Assembly (NCBI GenBank): GCA_947624465.1
Contig: CANQKJ010000007.1
Coordinates: 1 to 25,952, forward strand
From: an uncultured Oscillospiraceae bacterium
GTDB lineage: Bacteria > Bacillota > Clostridia > Oscillospirales > Oscillospiraceae
Reading direction: 5' to 3'
DNA length: 25,952 nt
Numbering within the stretch: position 1 is the first letter of the stretch; every line of letters begins with the position of its first letter. The notes below the pieces were generated by a model that was given only the letters and a program-made list of their open reading frames with translations, was not told the origin of the DNA and searched no databases. Below are positions 1 to 7,534 of this stretch, in pieces. The position numbers and the translations under genes are program-made.

Positions 1-161
1 AGCGGGGCCGCCGCTGTCATCCGGCGATGGGAAGCTTATCCAAGCAGTATTTCAGGATCATGATCGAACAATACTCATGGAACAAGGAAAAGACTCCGCC
101 GCCGATCTGCACCCAGCATAATCTACTCTCTGCTGATAAAAAGCGCAGGGCAACCCCGCAC

Positions 162-514
162 CGCTTCACCCCCTGTTTGCCCCGTTGAGCCGATTTGAGG
201 CCCGCCTGCCGGTGGGGTGGCACCCGTGCCCACCCCCAGCGATTCGCCCCGAAACTCGCCCGTTTTTCGAGGCCACTCGCACTCCGATTTCCTCCGGCGT
301 TTTCACCAAACAAGGGCAAGGCAGAGGGGCGAAAAAAGTGCAGCAGGTTAAAGCGCGGGGGTCTATTGCCCCCTCGCGCGGTCCACAGCGCCCCGCAACG
401 CGGGTCGGAGAACTCGCAAAAGGTGGTCGGTTTTCAGCCCCGTGTGCTGTGACAGGTGGTCGGTCTCCCTGCAAACCCGCACCGTTGGTGGTTTCTGCGC
501 GGCGTGGGAGGTGG
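162..514 (+). repeat. Integration-module 5' repeat, copy 1
   Basis: This non-coding stretch closely matches 12321-12606, the sequence upstream of the intact integrase, apart from an insertion of roughly 70 bases near 350-420 here. It contains the 11-mer AGGTGGTCGGT at 421-431 and 454-464, and a broken third copy at 509-514. Bases 1-161 are not shared with the second copy and hold nothing I recognise. Short open frames across the repeat look like chance frames in GC-rich DNA. I see it as the leader of an integrase module. Confidence 0.75.
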
Positions 515-1353
515 CTGGATGACCGCCGGCCTCGCCTACACCACCGTAAAGAAAGTCCACAACCTCCTGACGGACTACTTCCGATACCTTACCCAGCAGG
601 AATTCATCTCTAAGAACCCCATGCTGGCGGTACCAATGATTAAGAGGGTAAATTCTGGCGGCCCAGGGGAAAGAGAGTCTGCCCACCTTCGAAACGGTCA
701 CCTCGTTCAGCCCAGAGGAAATCACAAAGTTCAAGGCTGAAGCTGTGCGGCAATGGAGCAACGGTAAACGAATCTACCAGCAATCGGCCGCCTACGTCCT
801 GATGCTGAACACTGGGCTACGCACCTGCGAGGTGCTGGGACTGCTGAACAGCGACATCGACTTGGACCGCCGGGTGATCCACCTCCAGCGGGGCGTGAAA
901 GAGATTGCCAAGCGCAACGGCACGGAAACTACCGGCGGGATGGAGATGACGGTGGGCAAGCTCAAAACCGCCTCCAGCAAGCGGGACGTGCCACTGAACC
1001 AATCCGCTGTGGATGCCATTCTGGACCTGAGAGCGGAGCGGTACTTTGGGGAGGACACTCCCCTGATTTCCGACGAGCAGGGCGGCTATACCAAGCCAGT
1101 GAACTTCCGCAAACGCTACTACCGAATCCTTGAGGCCGCTGGAATCGAGCAAAAGGGTCTGCACAGCCTGCGGCACACCTTCGCAACCAACCTGGTGAAC
1201 GGAGTCAAACAGCCCGACGGCACCATCAAAGCCCTCTCCCCACGCCAAGTGGCAGATCTCCTGGGTCACTCCACCTCGGAGATCACAGAACTCTACTACG
1301 TCAAAAGGGACACCTCCCGCCTGGCCGGGATCACGGCGGGATTTGAGCTGTGA
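515..1353 (+). pseudogene. Tyrosine recombinase pseudogene (5'-truncated, frameshifted)
   Basis: This is a decayed paralogue of the intact integrase at 13023-14237. The match starts at residue 126 of that protein (WMTAGLAYTTVKKVHNLL) directly after the shared upstream repeat, so about 790 bases, including the arm-binding domain and the small upstream gene, have been deleted. One base is missing around 655, which shifts the frame after KNPMLAVPMIKRVN. The catalytic domain then reads through in another frame to 1353 with all signature residues present: Arg in LNTGLRTCEVLG, HSLRH, LGHSTSEITELYY. An open frame starting at a GTG at 745 could still express a 202-residue catalytic domain, but it would lack the DNA-binding domains and I see no good ribosome binding site. 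I regard it as non-functional. Confidence 0.88.
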
Positions 1354-1400
1354 GCCTGCAAAAACACCCCTGCCTAAAACAGATATGGATGACCCGCAGT

Positions 1401-1535
1401 CCAAAAATTGAGACACATAATCAAAGAAGAAGCTCCCCAAGCTGGCACAACCGCCGGCCTGGGGAGCGAAACTTTGATGCTATTTTGGTGCTGTACCCGA
1501 CGGAACAGGGTGGGATCGTTGACGCCGGACAGCAC
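1401..1535 (+). repeat. Structured element after integrase, copy 1
   Basis: This block sits 47 bases after the integrase pseudogene and matches 14285-14419 after the intact integrase. Nested pairings are visible: CCAAAA 1401-1406 with TTTTGG 1483-1488, ATCAAAG 1420-1426 with CTTTGAT 1472-1478, and a central stem GCTCCCCA 1432-1439 with TGGGGAGC 1460-1467. A second stem pairs GTGCTGT 1488-1494 with ACAGCAC 1529-1535. The central stem differs completely from copy 2 but remains complementary. It could be a structured RNA or a folded DNA recombination element. Confidence 0.6.
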
Positions 1536-1607
1536 GATTTGAGCCTCATTCGGGCATCAGACTCGGTCTCCCGGAAACCATCCCGCCGAAAAAGTACCGA
1601 AATGGAG

Positions 1608-1640
1608 CCCCCGCAAAGCCGCCCTTTGGCTTTGTGGGGG
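1608..1640 (+). terminator. GC-rich hairpin downstream of integrase pseudogene
   Basis: CCCCCGCAAAGCC (1608-1620) pairs with GGCTTTGTGGGGG (1628-1640) through one G-T pair, with a 7-base loop. It occupies the place taken by the terminator at 14485-14516 in the second module. No T-run follows, so termination is uncertain. Confidence 0.4.
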
Positions 1641-1714
1641 AAAGGAGGAGCAGTGGAATGAGTGCGCTCTGGCGCAAAGCACCGGAGCAAGCGATATGCA
1701 GCTTGCTCTGACGC

Positions 1715-1731
1715 GGCAGGGGCAGAAGGAT
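1715..1731 (+). other. att-like core, copy 1 (tRNA 3'-end fragment)
   Basis: The 17 bases GGCAGGGGCAGAAGGAT are identical to 14521-14537 and lie in the same orientation and relative place after an integrase. The match stops one base before the TTCGAA T-loop part of the second copy, which reads TCCGG here. It may be an older, decayed attachment core marking the left edge of the island. Chance or a dispersed repeat family cannot be excluded. Confidence 0.4.
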
Positions 1732-1935
1732 CCGGTCTCGCCTTCCGGCTCGGTCGTGCGGTGGACGCCCGCCACCGGCAGCACCGCCCCTCGGCGCTCG
1801 GTTTTGGAGTGGCTGTTGGAAAAATCCTGGAGCGGGAAGATTTCCGCCCGGTTCGGGCGATTGCGGGAAGGCAACGACGTCATTCCTCTGCGGTTGATGC
1901 TTTTTTGATGCTATGACGGCTCATTGGCCACCGAT

Positions 1936-2334
1936 TCACACCCAGTTCTCTACCCGCAGCCCCTCCACACGCTCAAACTCCCGCGCGTTGTTGGTCACAA
2001 GGATCAGTCCCTCGGCCCTGGCGTGGGCGGCAATCAGCAGATCGTTTCCGCCAATGATCGTACCCTTCCTGGACAAGTCCTCCCGGATGTCGCCGTACTC
2101 TCTGGCAGCCTCGCTGTCAAAGGGCAGGACCTTGATCCCGGACAGAAACATCATCAGCGCCAATCGGTTCTGTTCCGACCGGGAGCTTTTGCACACGCCG
2201 TATTCCAATTCCGCCATCGTGACAGCGGAGATACAGACGTCCTCCGGACGGCACTGCCTCAGCCGGGCCAGGACGCTCTCCGGCCGCCTGTTCTTCGCGT
2301 ACACGATGATGTTGGTGTCCAGCATATACTTCAC
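1936..2334 (-). CDS. vapC: VapC-type PIN-domain ribonuclease toxin
   Basis: This 132-residue protein is the usual size for VapC. PIN-domain acidic residues are visible: Asp6 in MLDTNII, Glu42 in MAELEYG and Asp98 in GGNDLLIAAHA, followed by the late motif TNNAREF. Known VapC toxins are Mg-dependent endoribonucleases that cut tRNA or rRNA and are neutralised by the partner VapB. It starts with GTG, overlapping the vapB stop by four bases (GTGA). A ribosome binding site AGGAGAGGG lies inside vapB 7 bases before the start. Coupled translation is therefore expected. The RNA target cannot be read from sequence. Confidence 0.93.
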   Translation of the reverse strand: MKYMLDTNIIVYAKNRRPESVLARLRQCRPEDVCISAVTMAELEYGVCKSSRSEQNRLALMMFLSGIKVLPFDSEAAREYGDIREDLSRKGTIIGGNDLLIAAHARAEGLILVTNNAREFERVEGLRVENWV

Positions 2335-2561
2335 AGCGAATCCCTCTCCTGTGCGGGCAGATCCTCTATCCCGTCAGCCAAAAAATCCTCGGTAAACAGA
2401 TCCAGACTGTCCATCATGGCCTTCCATGGGTCGCTCTTCGGCATGAGAAGGACAACGCCGCCGATCCGGTTGACCAGCACCTCGTCCTCCTGGAACCGGC
2501 AGTTCTTGGGCAGGCGCACCGCCTGGCTGCCGCCGTTGACAAATACCTTTGCGGTCTCCAT
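2331..2561 (-). CDS. vapB: VapB-type AbrB/MazE-fold antitoxin
   Basis: The 76-residue protein begins METAKVFVNGGSQAVRLPK, the typical swapped-hairpin AbrB DNA-binding fold of VapB. The acidic tail (DLFTEDFLADGIEDLPAQE) is expected to wrap and inhibit the PIN toxin. I chose the ATG at 2561 over the one at 2567 because AGAGGTG sits 6 bases before it and directly abuts the earlier ATG. It is the first gene of vapBC and probably represses its own promoter at 2581-2609, as in characterised VapB proteins. Confidence 0.92.
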   Translation of the reverse strand: METAKVFVNGGSQAVRLPKNCRFQEDEVLVNRIGGVVLLMPKSDPWKAMMDSLDLFTEDFLADGIEDLPAQERDSL

Positions 2562-2580
2562 GATCATCACCTCTGTGATT

Positions 2581-2609
2581 AGTATATACAAAAATATATA
2601 TTCTGTCAA
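2581..2609 (-). promoter_or_regulatory. vapBC promoter with embedded palindromes
   Basis: Read on the minus strand, a -35 TTGACA (2604-2609) and a -10 TATACT (2581-2586) are separated by exactly 17 bases, nearly consensus for sigma-A. The -10 overlaps the palindrome GTATATAC, and ATATATAT lies in the spacer. These are plausible VapB operator half-sites. Confidence 0.85.
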
Positions 2610-2675
2610 GGGCAGGGCAGAATTTGAACTGCCGATACAAAGAAAAGACGTCCATTGCTTATGAAGGATTGCCAG

Positions 2676-2717
2676 AAACGGCAGAGGCCGGGTCATACGA
2701 CCCGGCCTCCGCCGTTT
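2676..2717. repeat. Long hairpin between divergent promoters
   Basis: AAACGGC-A-GAGGCCGGGTC pairs with GACCCGGCCTC-C-GCCGTTT around an ATAC loop: 19 pairs with a single mismatch. It lies between the leftward vapBC promoter and the rightward esterase promoter, so it is not downstream of either. A second, weaker inverted repeat (CCGCCGG/CCGGCGG) lies at about 2765-2787. Otherwise I see no gene or signal in 2610-2929. Confidence 0.75.
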
Positions 2718-2929
2718 GGAAAAGTAGGAGAAGAAACGCACGCAAAGCGCGGTTTTGGCGATCATACCGCCGGGAGCCGCTCCGGCGGACAGGACGGGGC
2801 AGCTCCCCCTTCCGTTGTTCACAGCATAACCCGCCCCCGCCCGCAAGTCCAGGCCTCCGGCACGAACTGTCGGTTTCCCGGCGCGATTTGCGGAAAGGAT
2901 TTTCCCTCGCTTTCCCCCTTTTCGCTACA

Positions 2930-2967
2930 AAAAACAGAACGTGACGCATGAAAAACAGTTTGTGACG
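2930..2967 (+). promoter_or_regulatory. LytTR-type activator site for esterase operon
   Basis: Two direct half-sites AAAAACAGnnnGTGACG begin at 2930 and 2951, exactly 21 bases apart (two helical turns). This is the geometry at which LytTR-family regulators bind, and ACAGTTT resembles the known ACAGTT core. The second half-site ends 6 bases before the -35 box, placing a bound activator against RNA polymerase. The same arrangement occurs before the GH3 gene at 11128-11161. The response regulator at 5267-5977 is the likely binder by proximity. Confidence 0.75.
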
Positions 2968-2973
2968 TTCACC

Positions 2974-3002
2974 TTGAGGCGGCCGCCTGAAATCGGTATG
3001 AT
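2974..3002 (+). promoter_or_regulatory. Esterase operon promoter
   Basis: The -35 TTGAGG (2974-2979) and -10 TATGAT (2997-3002) are 17 bases apart and sit about 30 bases upstream of the first esterase start. The weak -35 fits an activator-dependent promoter. Confidence 0.7.
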
Positions 3003-3039
3003 GGCGTCAGCACCACACTGAAAAAGGAGGAATCTCAGC

Positions 3040-4035
3040 ATGAAGCTCCACAAACGTCTTTTGCCCCTTCTGAGCGGGGCGATCGCCCTGATCATAGCCC
3101 TCTCCGCCTGCGGCGGGTCCACCGGGGGGCAACCCACTCAGGCCCCTTCCGTCCAGCCTACCGCGGCCGCCCCGCAGTACACCCAGGATTTCAAGACCAA
3201 CACCAAGGCCATCGACGATCTGAAGCAGCCCTGTGACCAGCAGGGCACCTTGGTTTCCCTGGAGTACGAGACCCCCGCCTACGCCTACGACGAGTCGGTC
3301 ACCCTGACCAAGAAGGTGAACATCTATCTCCCCTACGGCTACGATGAGTCCAAGGACTACAACATCGTCTACCTCATGCACGGCGGCGGCGAGAACGAGG
3401 ACTACTGGCTGGTGGATCAGCGCTTCGGCCAGATCACCTGCAACGTGCTGGACCACATGATCCAGGACGGCGTGTGCGACCCCGTCCTCATCGTCTGCCC
3501 TTCCTACAACGTGGAGGGCTTCACCGGCGAGGGGGAGATGAATGAGGAATTGACCTCCGTGTTCGCCAAGGAGCTGCGCAACAACGTCGTCCCCGCGGTG
3601 GAGGCCGTCTACCCCACCTACGCCAAAAAGGACGTGTCCGAGGCCAACCTGATCGCCACCCGTGACCACCGGGCCTTCGCCGGGTTCTCCATGGGCTCCA
3701 TCACCACCATCCACTCCGCCATCATGCAGAACCTCGACATCTTCTCCTATTTCGGCTCCTACTCCGGCGCCAAGACCGACCTGGACGAGTTCCTGGCCGC
3801 CGTGAACAGCGACCAGTTCAAGGACTACCCCATCGCCTTCTGGTTCAACGGCAACGGCAAGGGTGACATCTCCGTGGATGAGCACGACGAGTTCGCCCAC
3901 GGCGCTCTGGAGGCCATGAGCGGCCGCCTCACCGACGGCGAGAACTTCGCCTGGATCAATATGCGGGACGGCACCCACAGCTACGGCAGCTGGATCGTGG
4001 ATCTGTATAACTCCCTGCTGGTGTTCTTCAAATAA
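3040..4035 (+). CDS. Lipoprotein esterase, CE1/esterase-D-like alpha/beta hydrolase (1)
   Basis: The 331-residue protein has a lipoprotein signal with lipobox LSAC at about residue 24, then a short Gly/Pro/Thr-rich linker. It is therefore probably tethered outside the cell membrane. The body resembles the esterase family of feruloyl and acetyl-xylan esterases (CE1): NIYLPYGYDESKDYNIVYLMHGGG near the start, nucleophile Ser217 in GFSMG after DHRAF, and His313 in RDGTHSYGSW near the end. The acidic triad member is probably in GNGKGD. AAGGAGG lies 9 bases before the ATG. It is the first of two tandem paralogues. The likely role is removing acyl groups from plant or mucosal polysaccharide for the GH3 enzyme, but the substrate is not determined. 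Confidence 0.87.
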   Translation: MKLHKRLLPLLSGAIALIIALSACGGSTGGQPTQAPSVQPTAAAPQYTQDFKTNTKAIDDLKQPCDQQGTLVSLEYETPAYAYDESVTLTKKVNIYLPYGYDESKDYNIVYLMHGGGENEDYWLVDQRFGQITCNVLDHMIQDGVCDPVLIVCPSYNVEGFTGEGEMNEELTSVFAKELRNNVVPAVEAVYPTYAKKDVSEANLIATRDHRAFAGFSMGSITTIHSAIMQNLDIFSYFGSYSGAKTDLDEFLAAVNSDQFKDYPIAFWFNGNGKGDISVDEHDEFAHGALEAMSGRLTDGENFAWINMRDGTHSYGSWIVDLYNSLLVFFK

Positions 4036-4071
4036 CGCAAGTTGATTAAACGATCGAAAGGGGAACCATTT

Positions 4072-5175
4072 ATGAAAAAGAAACTCCTGTCCGCCCTCTG
4101 CGCGGCCCTGGCCCTGGTCATGGTCCTCTCCGCCTGCGGCGGCCCCGCCGCGGGCCAGCCCTCCAAGGCCCCTTCCGGCGGCGAGTCCTCCAAGGCCCCC
4201 GCCGCCGAGTACGACGTGGACTTCGGCAAGGCCAACAACGCCATCGACCAGCTGAAATCCACCCCCTGCGACCAGCAGGGCACCGTGGTCTCCCTGGAGT
4301 ACGAGACCCCGGCCTACGCCGTGAACGACATCTTCGGCGTGGACGAGACGCTGACCAAGACCCTGAACATCTACCTGCCCTACGGCTACGACGAGAGCAA
4401 GCAGTACAACGTCCTCTATCTGCTCCACGGCACCGAGGGCGACGCCGACGGCCCCATGGAGGAGTTCTGGCTGGTCCAGTGGGGCGAGCAGACCCGCAAC
4501 GTGCTGGACAACATGATCAAGGACGGCCTGTGCGACCCCGTCATCGTGGTCACCCCCTGCTACTACTCCCGTGTGGAGGGCTATGAGATCACCAACGACC
4601 AGATGAAGGCCCTGGGCGAGGAGCGGAAGGACAGCTTCCTGGCACCTGACACCGCCGAGGACGGCGGCGAGGTGGACAACGAGCAGAACGTCTGGCCCGT
4701 CTATTTCGGCCAGGAGCTGCGCAACAACATCATCCCCGCCGTGGAGGCCGCCTATCCCACCTACGCTGGCAAGGACGTGTCCGAGGCCAACCTGATCGCC
4801 ACCCGCGACCACCGGGCCATGGCCGGCCTGTCCCGGGGCTCCATGACGGTGGCCCGCGCCGGCCTGATGGAGAACAGCGACATGATCTCTTATTTCGGCT
4901 GCTTCTCCGGCATCTGGGCCGAGTTCGACCAGTTCAAGGCCGCCCTGGAGGGCGACTTCAAGGACTATCCCATCAACTACTGGTACAACGGCAACGGCCG
5001 GGGCGATTTCGCCCTGGAGAACCACCAGACCTTCAAGGACCAGGTCCTGGCCGAGATGGGCGGCAAATTCACCGACGGCGAAAACTTCGCCTGGGTGGTC
5101 CTGCGGGACGGCGCCCATATGTACAACAGCTGGATCGTCGACCTGTACAACTCCCTGCTGGTGTTCTTCAAGTAA
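4072..5175 (+). CDS. Lipoprotein esterase, CE1/esterase-D-like alpha/beta hydrolase (2)
   Basis: The 367-residue paralogue of the preceding gene lies 36 bases downstream and is probably co-transcribed. I chose the ATG at 4072 because AAAGGGG sits 8 bases upstream and a lipoprotein signal (MKKKLLSALCAALALVMVL, lipobox LSAC) begins there. An earlier in-frame start would add a charged leader. The nucleophile is Ser254, in GLSRG rather than GFSMG, and His349 lies in RDGAHMYNSW. Compared with its neighbour it carries an insertion of about 40 mostly acidic residues between the VTPCYYSRVEGYE strand and WPVYFGQELRNN. Both end in WIVDLYNSLLVFFK. Tandem duplication followed by a change of substrate pocket is the simplest reading. 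Confidence 0.87.
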   Translation: MKKKLLSALCAALALVMVLSACGGPAAGQPSKAPSGGESSKAPAAEYDVDFGKANNAIDQLKSTPCDQQGTVVSLEYETPAYAVNDIFGVDETLTKTLNIYLPYGYDESKQYNVLYLLHGTEGDADGPMEEFWLVQWGEQTRNVLDNMIKDGLCDPVIVVTPCYYSRVEGYEITNDQMKALGEERKDSFLAPDTAEDGGEVDNEQNVWPVYFGQELRNNIIPAVEAAYPTYAGKDVSEANLIATRDHRAMAGLSRGSMTVARAGLMENSDMISYFGCFSGIWAEFDQFKAALEGDFKDYPINYWYNGNGRGDFALENHQTFKDQVLAEMGGKFTDGENFAWVVLRDGAHMYNSWIVDLYNSLLVFFK

Positions 5176-5210
5176 GACTTCCCGCCGCTCTCCTCTCCTC
5201 CACAGCGGCA

Positions 5211-5253
5211 AAACGCCCGCCCGGAACATTTTGTTCCGGGCGGGCGCTGTTTT
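5211..5253. terminator. Bidirectional terminator between convergent units
   Basis: A perfect 15-base-pair stem (5214-5228 with 5232-5246) closes a TTT loop. It is followed by a T-rich run on the plus strand and preceded by AAA on the left, so it can serve both the esterase operon and the oppositely oriented response-regulator gene. Confidence 0.92.
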
Positions 5254-5266
5254 GTTCTATGTTCGA

Positions 5267-5977
5267 TCAGGACGCGGCGCGGTTATAGTAGGCCGCCAGC
5301 GCCTCCATGAACGCCTTTTTCTTGGGCCGGCTCACCACGATCTCGTCCCCGGCCACCACGGCCACGTTCTCCCGGACCGCGTCCACAAAGGCCAGGTTCA
5401 CGATGTAGCACTTGTTGCAGGTGAAGAACGGCATCTCGCCGAACTCCTCCTCCGCCTGCTTCAAACTGCCCCGCACCCGGTAGGTCTCATCCCCGGTGTG
5501 GTAGAACAGGTTGTGGCCCTGGACCTCCACATAGGTGATGTCCCCCCGCTGGATGGCCACTGTGCCCTCCTCCGTCTTGATGAGGACCATGGGCCGGTCC
5601 TTGGGCAGGGCCAGCTTTAACGCCCGCTCCAGCTTGAAGGCGAATTTGGCGTAGCTCACCGGCTTGACCACAAAGTCCACCGCGCTGACCTCATAGCCGT
5701 TGATGGCGTACTGGGCCAGATTGGTGACGAAGATCAGCACCACGCTGGGGTCCAGCTTCCGCAGCCGGTGGGCGGCGGTGAGGCCGTCCATGCCGGGCAT
5801 GTCGATGTCCATCAGCACCAGGTCGTACTCCGGCTGATACCGGTCCAGGAACTGGGCGGCGTCCTGGAAGGCGGAGATCTGGAACCGCTCTCCCTGCTCC
5901 TGTTGATACCGCTCAAAATAGGACTCCATCTGGGTCCTGACGGACGCCTGATCGTCCACCACGGCCACTCTCCACAC
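5267..5977 (-). CDS. LytTR-family response regulator
   Basis: This is a 236-residue two-domain regulator. The receiver domain (residues 1-120) has the acidic pair Asp8-Asp9, phosphoacceptor Asp57 in VLMDIDMPGMDG, Thr85 and Lys105 in VVKPVSY. A LytTR DNA-binding domain follows (about 133-232; ITYVEVQGHNLFYHT, then FFTCNKCYIVNLAFV). It starts at GTG with AGGAGG about 9 bases upstream. LytTR regulators bind paired direct repeats two helical turns apart. Exactly such repeats lie before the esterase genes (2930-2967) and the GH3 gene (11128-11161), so I infer that it activates both. Its partner is the GHKL kinase gene just upstream, although a terminator-like hairpin and a separate promoter lie between them. 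Confidence 0.95.
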   Translation of the reverse strand: MWRVAVVDDQASVRTQMESYFERYQQEQGERFQISAFQDAAQFLDRYQPEYDLVLMDIDMPGMDGLTAAHRLRKLDPSVVLIFVTNLAQYAINGYEVSAVDFVVKPVSYAKFAFKLERALKLALPKDRPMVLIKTEEGTVAIQRGDITYVEVQGHNLFYHTGDETYRVRGSLKQAEEEFGEMPFFTCNKCYIVNLAFVDAVRENVAVVAGDEIVVSRPKKKAFMEALAAYYNRAAS

Positions 5978-6010
5978 CGGACACCGCCTCCTCTCCCGCC
6001 AGAATGGGGC

Positions 6011-6050
6011 AAAAACGCCTGCCGCGCGGCCCTTCGACCGTTAGGCAGGC
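6011..6050 (-). terminator. Terminator between kinase and response regulator
   Basis: On the minus strand GCCTGCC (6044-6050) pairs with GGCAGGC (6017-6023), enclosing an inner CGGTC/GGCCG stem with a GAAG loop. GTTTTT follows. It should end kinase transcripts. The predicted transcription start of the promoter at 6054-6082 falls inside the left arm, so transcripts from that promoter would escape it. Confidence 0.7.
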
Positions 6051-6053
6051 ATT

Positions 6054-6082
6054 ATTATACCAAATGATTCGGCTTTGCGCAA
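6054..6082 (-). promoter_or_regulatory. Separate promoter for the LytTR regulator gene
   Basis: The -35 TTGCGC (6077-6082) and a perfect -10 TATAAT (6054-6059) are 17 bases apart on the minus strand, about 77 bases before the regulator start codon. The regulator can therefore be expressed without the kinase. Confidence 0.7.
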
Positions 6083-6108
6083 GGGATTTTCCGGCGTTTC
6101 CGCCGGTT

Positions 6109-7398
6109 TCACTCCAGCGGGAACAGGATATTGAGGTAAAAAACGTGGTTTTCCGCCCTGGTATTGACACTTCCACCGTATTTTTCCACGATGAGCCGGA
6201 TGCTGGTCATGCCGAAGCCGTGGTTCTCCTCGTCGCCGCTGGTGGTGAGAGGCAGGCCGTTTTTGAAGCGCAGCTCCCCGTCAAAGGGATTCTCCATGCG
6301 GATGAGCAGAAACCCCTTCTCCGCGTGGACGTTGAGATAGATGGACCGGCGGGCCGGGTCCTCCAGCCCCCGCACCGCGTTGACGGCGTTGTCGATCATG
6401 TTGCCGAACAGCACGTACTGGTCGGTGGCCTCCATGAAGTCCAGCCTGCCGCCGTCGATCATGCACACGAAGGAGATCTGGAACTGCCGGCAGTAGAGAT
6501 TCTTCTCGGTGAAGATCACGTCCAGGGTGTCGCTGCCGGTCTGGATGTTGGCGTCGAAGCTGTCCACCAGGGCCATGGCCTCGTCGATGTGCTCCTGCTG
6601 GCCCTGCCCCGCGCTGAGGGCGGACAGCTCGTACTTCAGGTTGTGGCTCTTGCGGCGGATGGCATCCATAGTCTCCTTGCTCACGTGGTACTGCTGCTCC
6701 TTCTGGGCGATGAGCTTCCGGGCCACCTCCAGCTCCCGCTCCTTCTGGCTGATCTGGAAGATGCCGAATTGGATGCACAGGCAGAACACGCAGCAGATCA
6801 GGTTCCACATATACTCCAGCAGGCACAGCATGGAGCCGGCGTAGTCCGCCCCGTACCACTCAAAGGTCAGTCCCCAGATGTGGTTGACCACCAGCATCAC
6901 CGCGCTGAGGGCCACAATGGGCCCGGTGGCGTTTTTCAGCAGAGACAGCCCCCGCATCCGCCGGATGAGCACGAACCAGGCCGCCGTATAGGTGAGCGCG
7001 TAGCTCACCACGATGAGGACGTACCCCCACACGCCGGTGGTGACCTCGTCCCCGAAGTGGGCGAACCGCTCCGGGTCGATGAGGGAGAGGATGGAGTTGA
7101 CCAGGCTGGCGATGTTGGAGATGGTATAGCCCGCCACAGCGATGAACAGGCCCTCGGCCGCCGTCACCTGATAGCACAGCCACGCGAACAGGAAGGCCAC
7201 GATCATCAGGGGCAGATGGATGAAGAACCTCATGCGCTCCAGGGGTGCAAAGAACACATAGCAGCCCAGCAGCAGGACCAGCGCGGCGGCCTTGAGCGCG
7301 AAGTGCGCTCTGCGGGGCAGGCGGAAGCACAGCATGACCATGATAATGGCCAGTTCCACCCCGCCGATGCCGATCATTATTTGCACGTTGGAGATCAT
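6109..7398 (-). CDS. Membrane GHKL sensor histidine kinase
   Basis: The 429-residue protein has about seven hydrophobic segments in its first 215 residues, then a cytoplasmic kinase part. The phospho-accepting His252 lies in KSHNLKYELSAL. The ATP-binding region shows an N box (GNMIDNAVNAV, Asn337) and a G box (NHGFGMTSI, about 392-400). This form, without a HAMP or classical HisKA domain, is typical of the HPK10/AgrC-like kinases that pair with LytTR regulators. AGGGGAGGG lies 8 bases before the ATG. Relatives often sense peptides or small extracellular signals through the membrane part. Given the genes it probably controls, a carbohydrate cue is also possible. Confidence 0.93.
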   Translation of the reverse strand: MISNVQIMIGIGGVELAIIMVMLCFRLPRRAHFALKAAALVLLLGCYVFFAPLERMRFFIHLPLMIVAFLFAWLCYQVTAAEGLFIAVAGYTISNIASLVNSILSLIDPERFAHFGDEVTTGVWGYVLIVVSYALTYTAAWFVLIRRMRGLSLLKNATGPIVALSAVMLVVNHIWGLTFEWYGADYAGSMLCLLEYMWNLICCVFCLCIQFGIFQISQKERELEVARKLIAQKEQQYHVSKETMDAIRRKSHNLKYELSALSAGQGQQEHIDEAMALVDSFDANIQTGSDTLDVIFTEKNLYCRQFQISFVCMIDGGRLDFMEATDQYVLFGNMIDNAVNAVRGLEDPARRSIYLNVHAEKGFLLIRMENPFDGELRFKNGLPLTTSGDEENHGFGMTSIRLIVEKYGGSVNTRAENHVFYLNILFPLE

Positions 7399-7462
7399 GA
7401 CGAGCCCTCCCCTCTCATAGTAACACAGCGCGCGGACCCGGGCAAGCGTTCGGGAAAGAGAG

Positions 7463-7501
7463 GCCGCGGCTGCCTCAAGCAGCGCAAGAGACAGCCGCGG
7501 C
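7463..7501 (-). terminator. Hairpin after the GH3-lipoprotein unit
   Basis: GCCGCGGCTG pairs with CAGCCGCGGC, with further CTC/GAG pairing inside and an 11-base loop. It lies 34 bases after the lipoprotein stop and is followed on the minus strand by CTCTCTTTCCC, a poor T-run. It is probably the end of the operon. Confidence 0.6.
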
Positions 7502-7534
7502 CGAAGTTGAACCTTAACTCAGATCAGATGACGA

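Noticed and set aside
1557..1916. Open frames on both strands around the first att-like core
   Set aside because: Compositions are Arg/Ser/Pro-rich with no domain, and several frames overlap. It looks like non-coding repeat DNA.
2611..2660. tRNA-like arm (AATTTGAACTGCC) beside the vapBC promoter
   Set aside because: The stem gives an eight-base loop and no acceptor, anticodon or D arm can be built around it.
2930..2971. The 21-base tandem repeat as a possible CRISPR fragment
   Set aside because: There are only two units without spacers; position and promoter spacing fit a regulator site.
3007..5229. Open frame of 740 codons antisense to both esterase genes
   Set aside because: It is low-complexity Val/Gly/Ala/Leu/His-rich, mirrors the codon bias of the sense genes and has no start signal. 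The sense strand encodes clear lipoprotein esterases.
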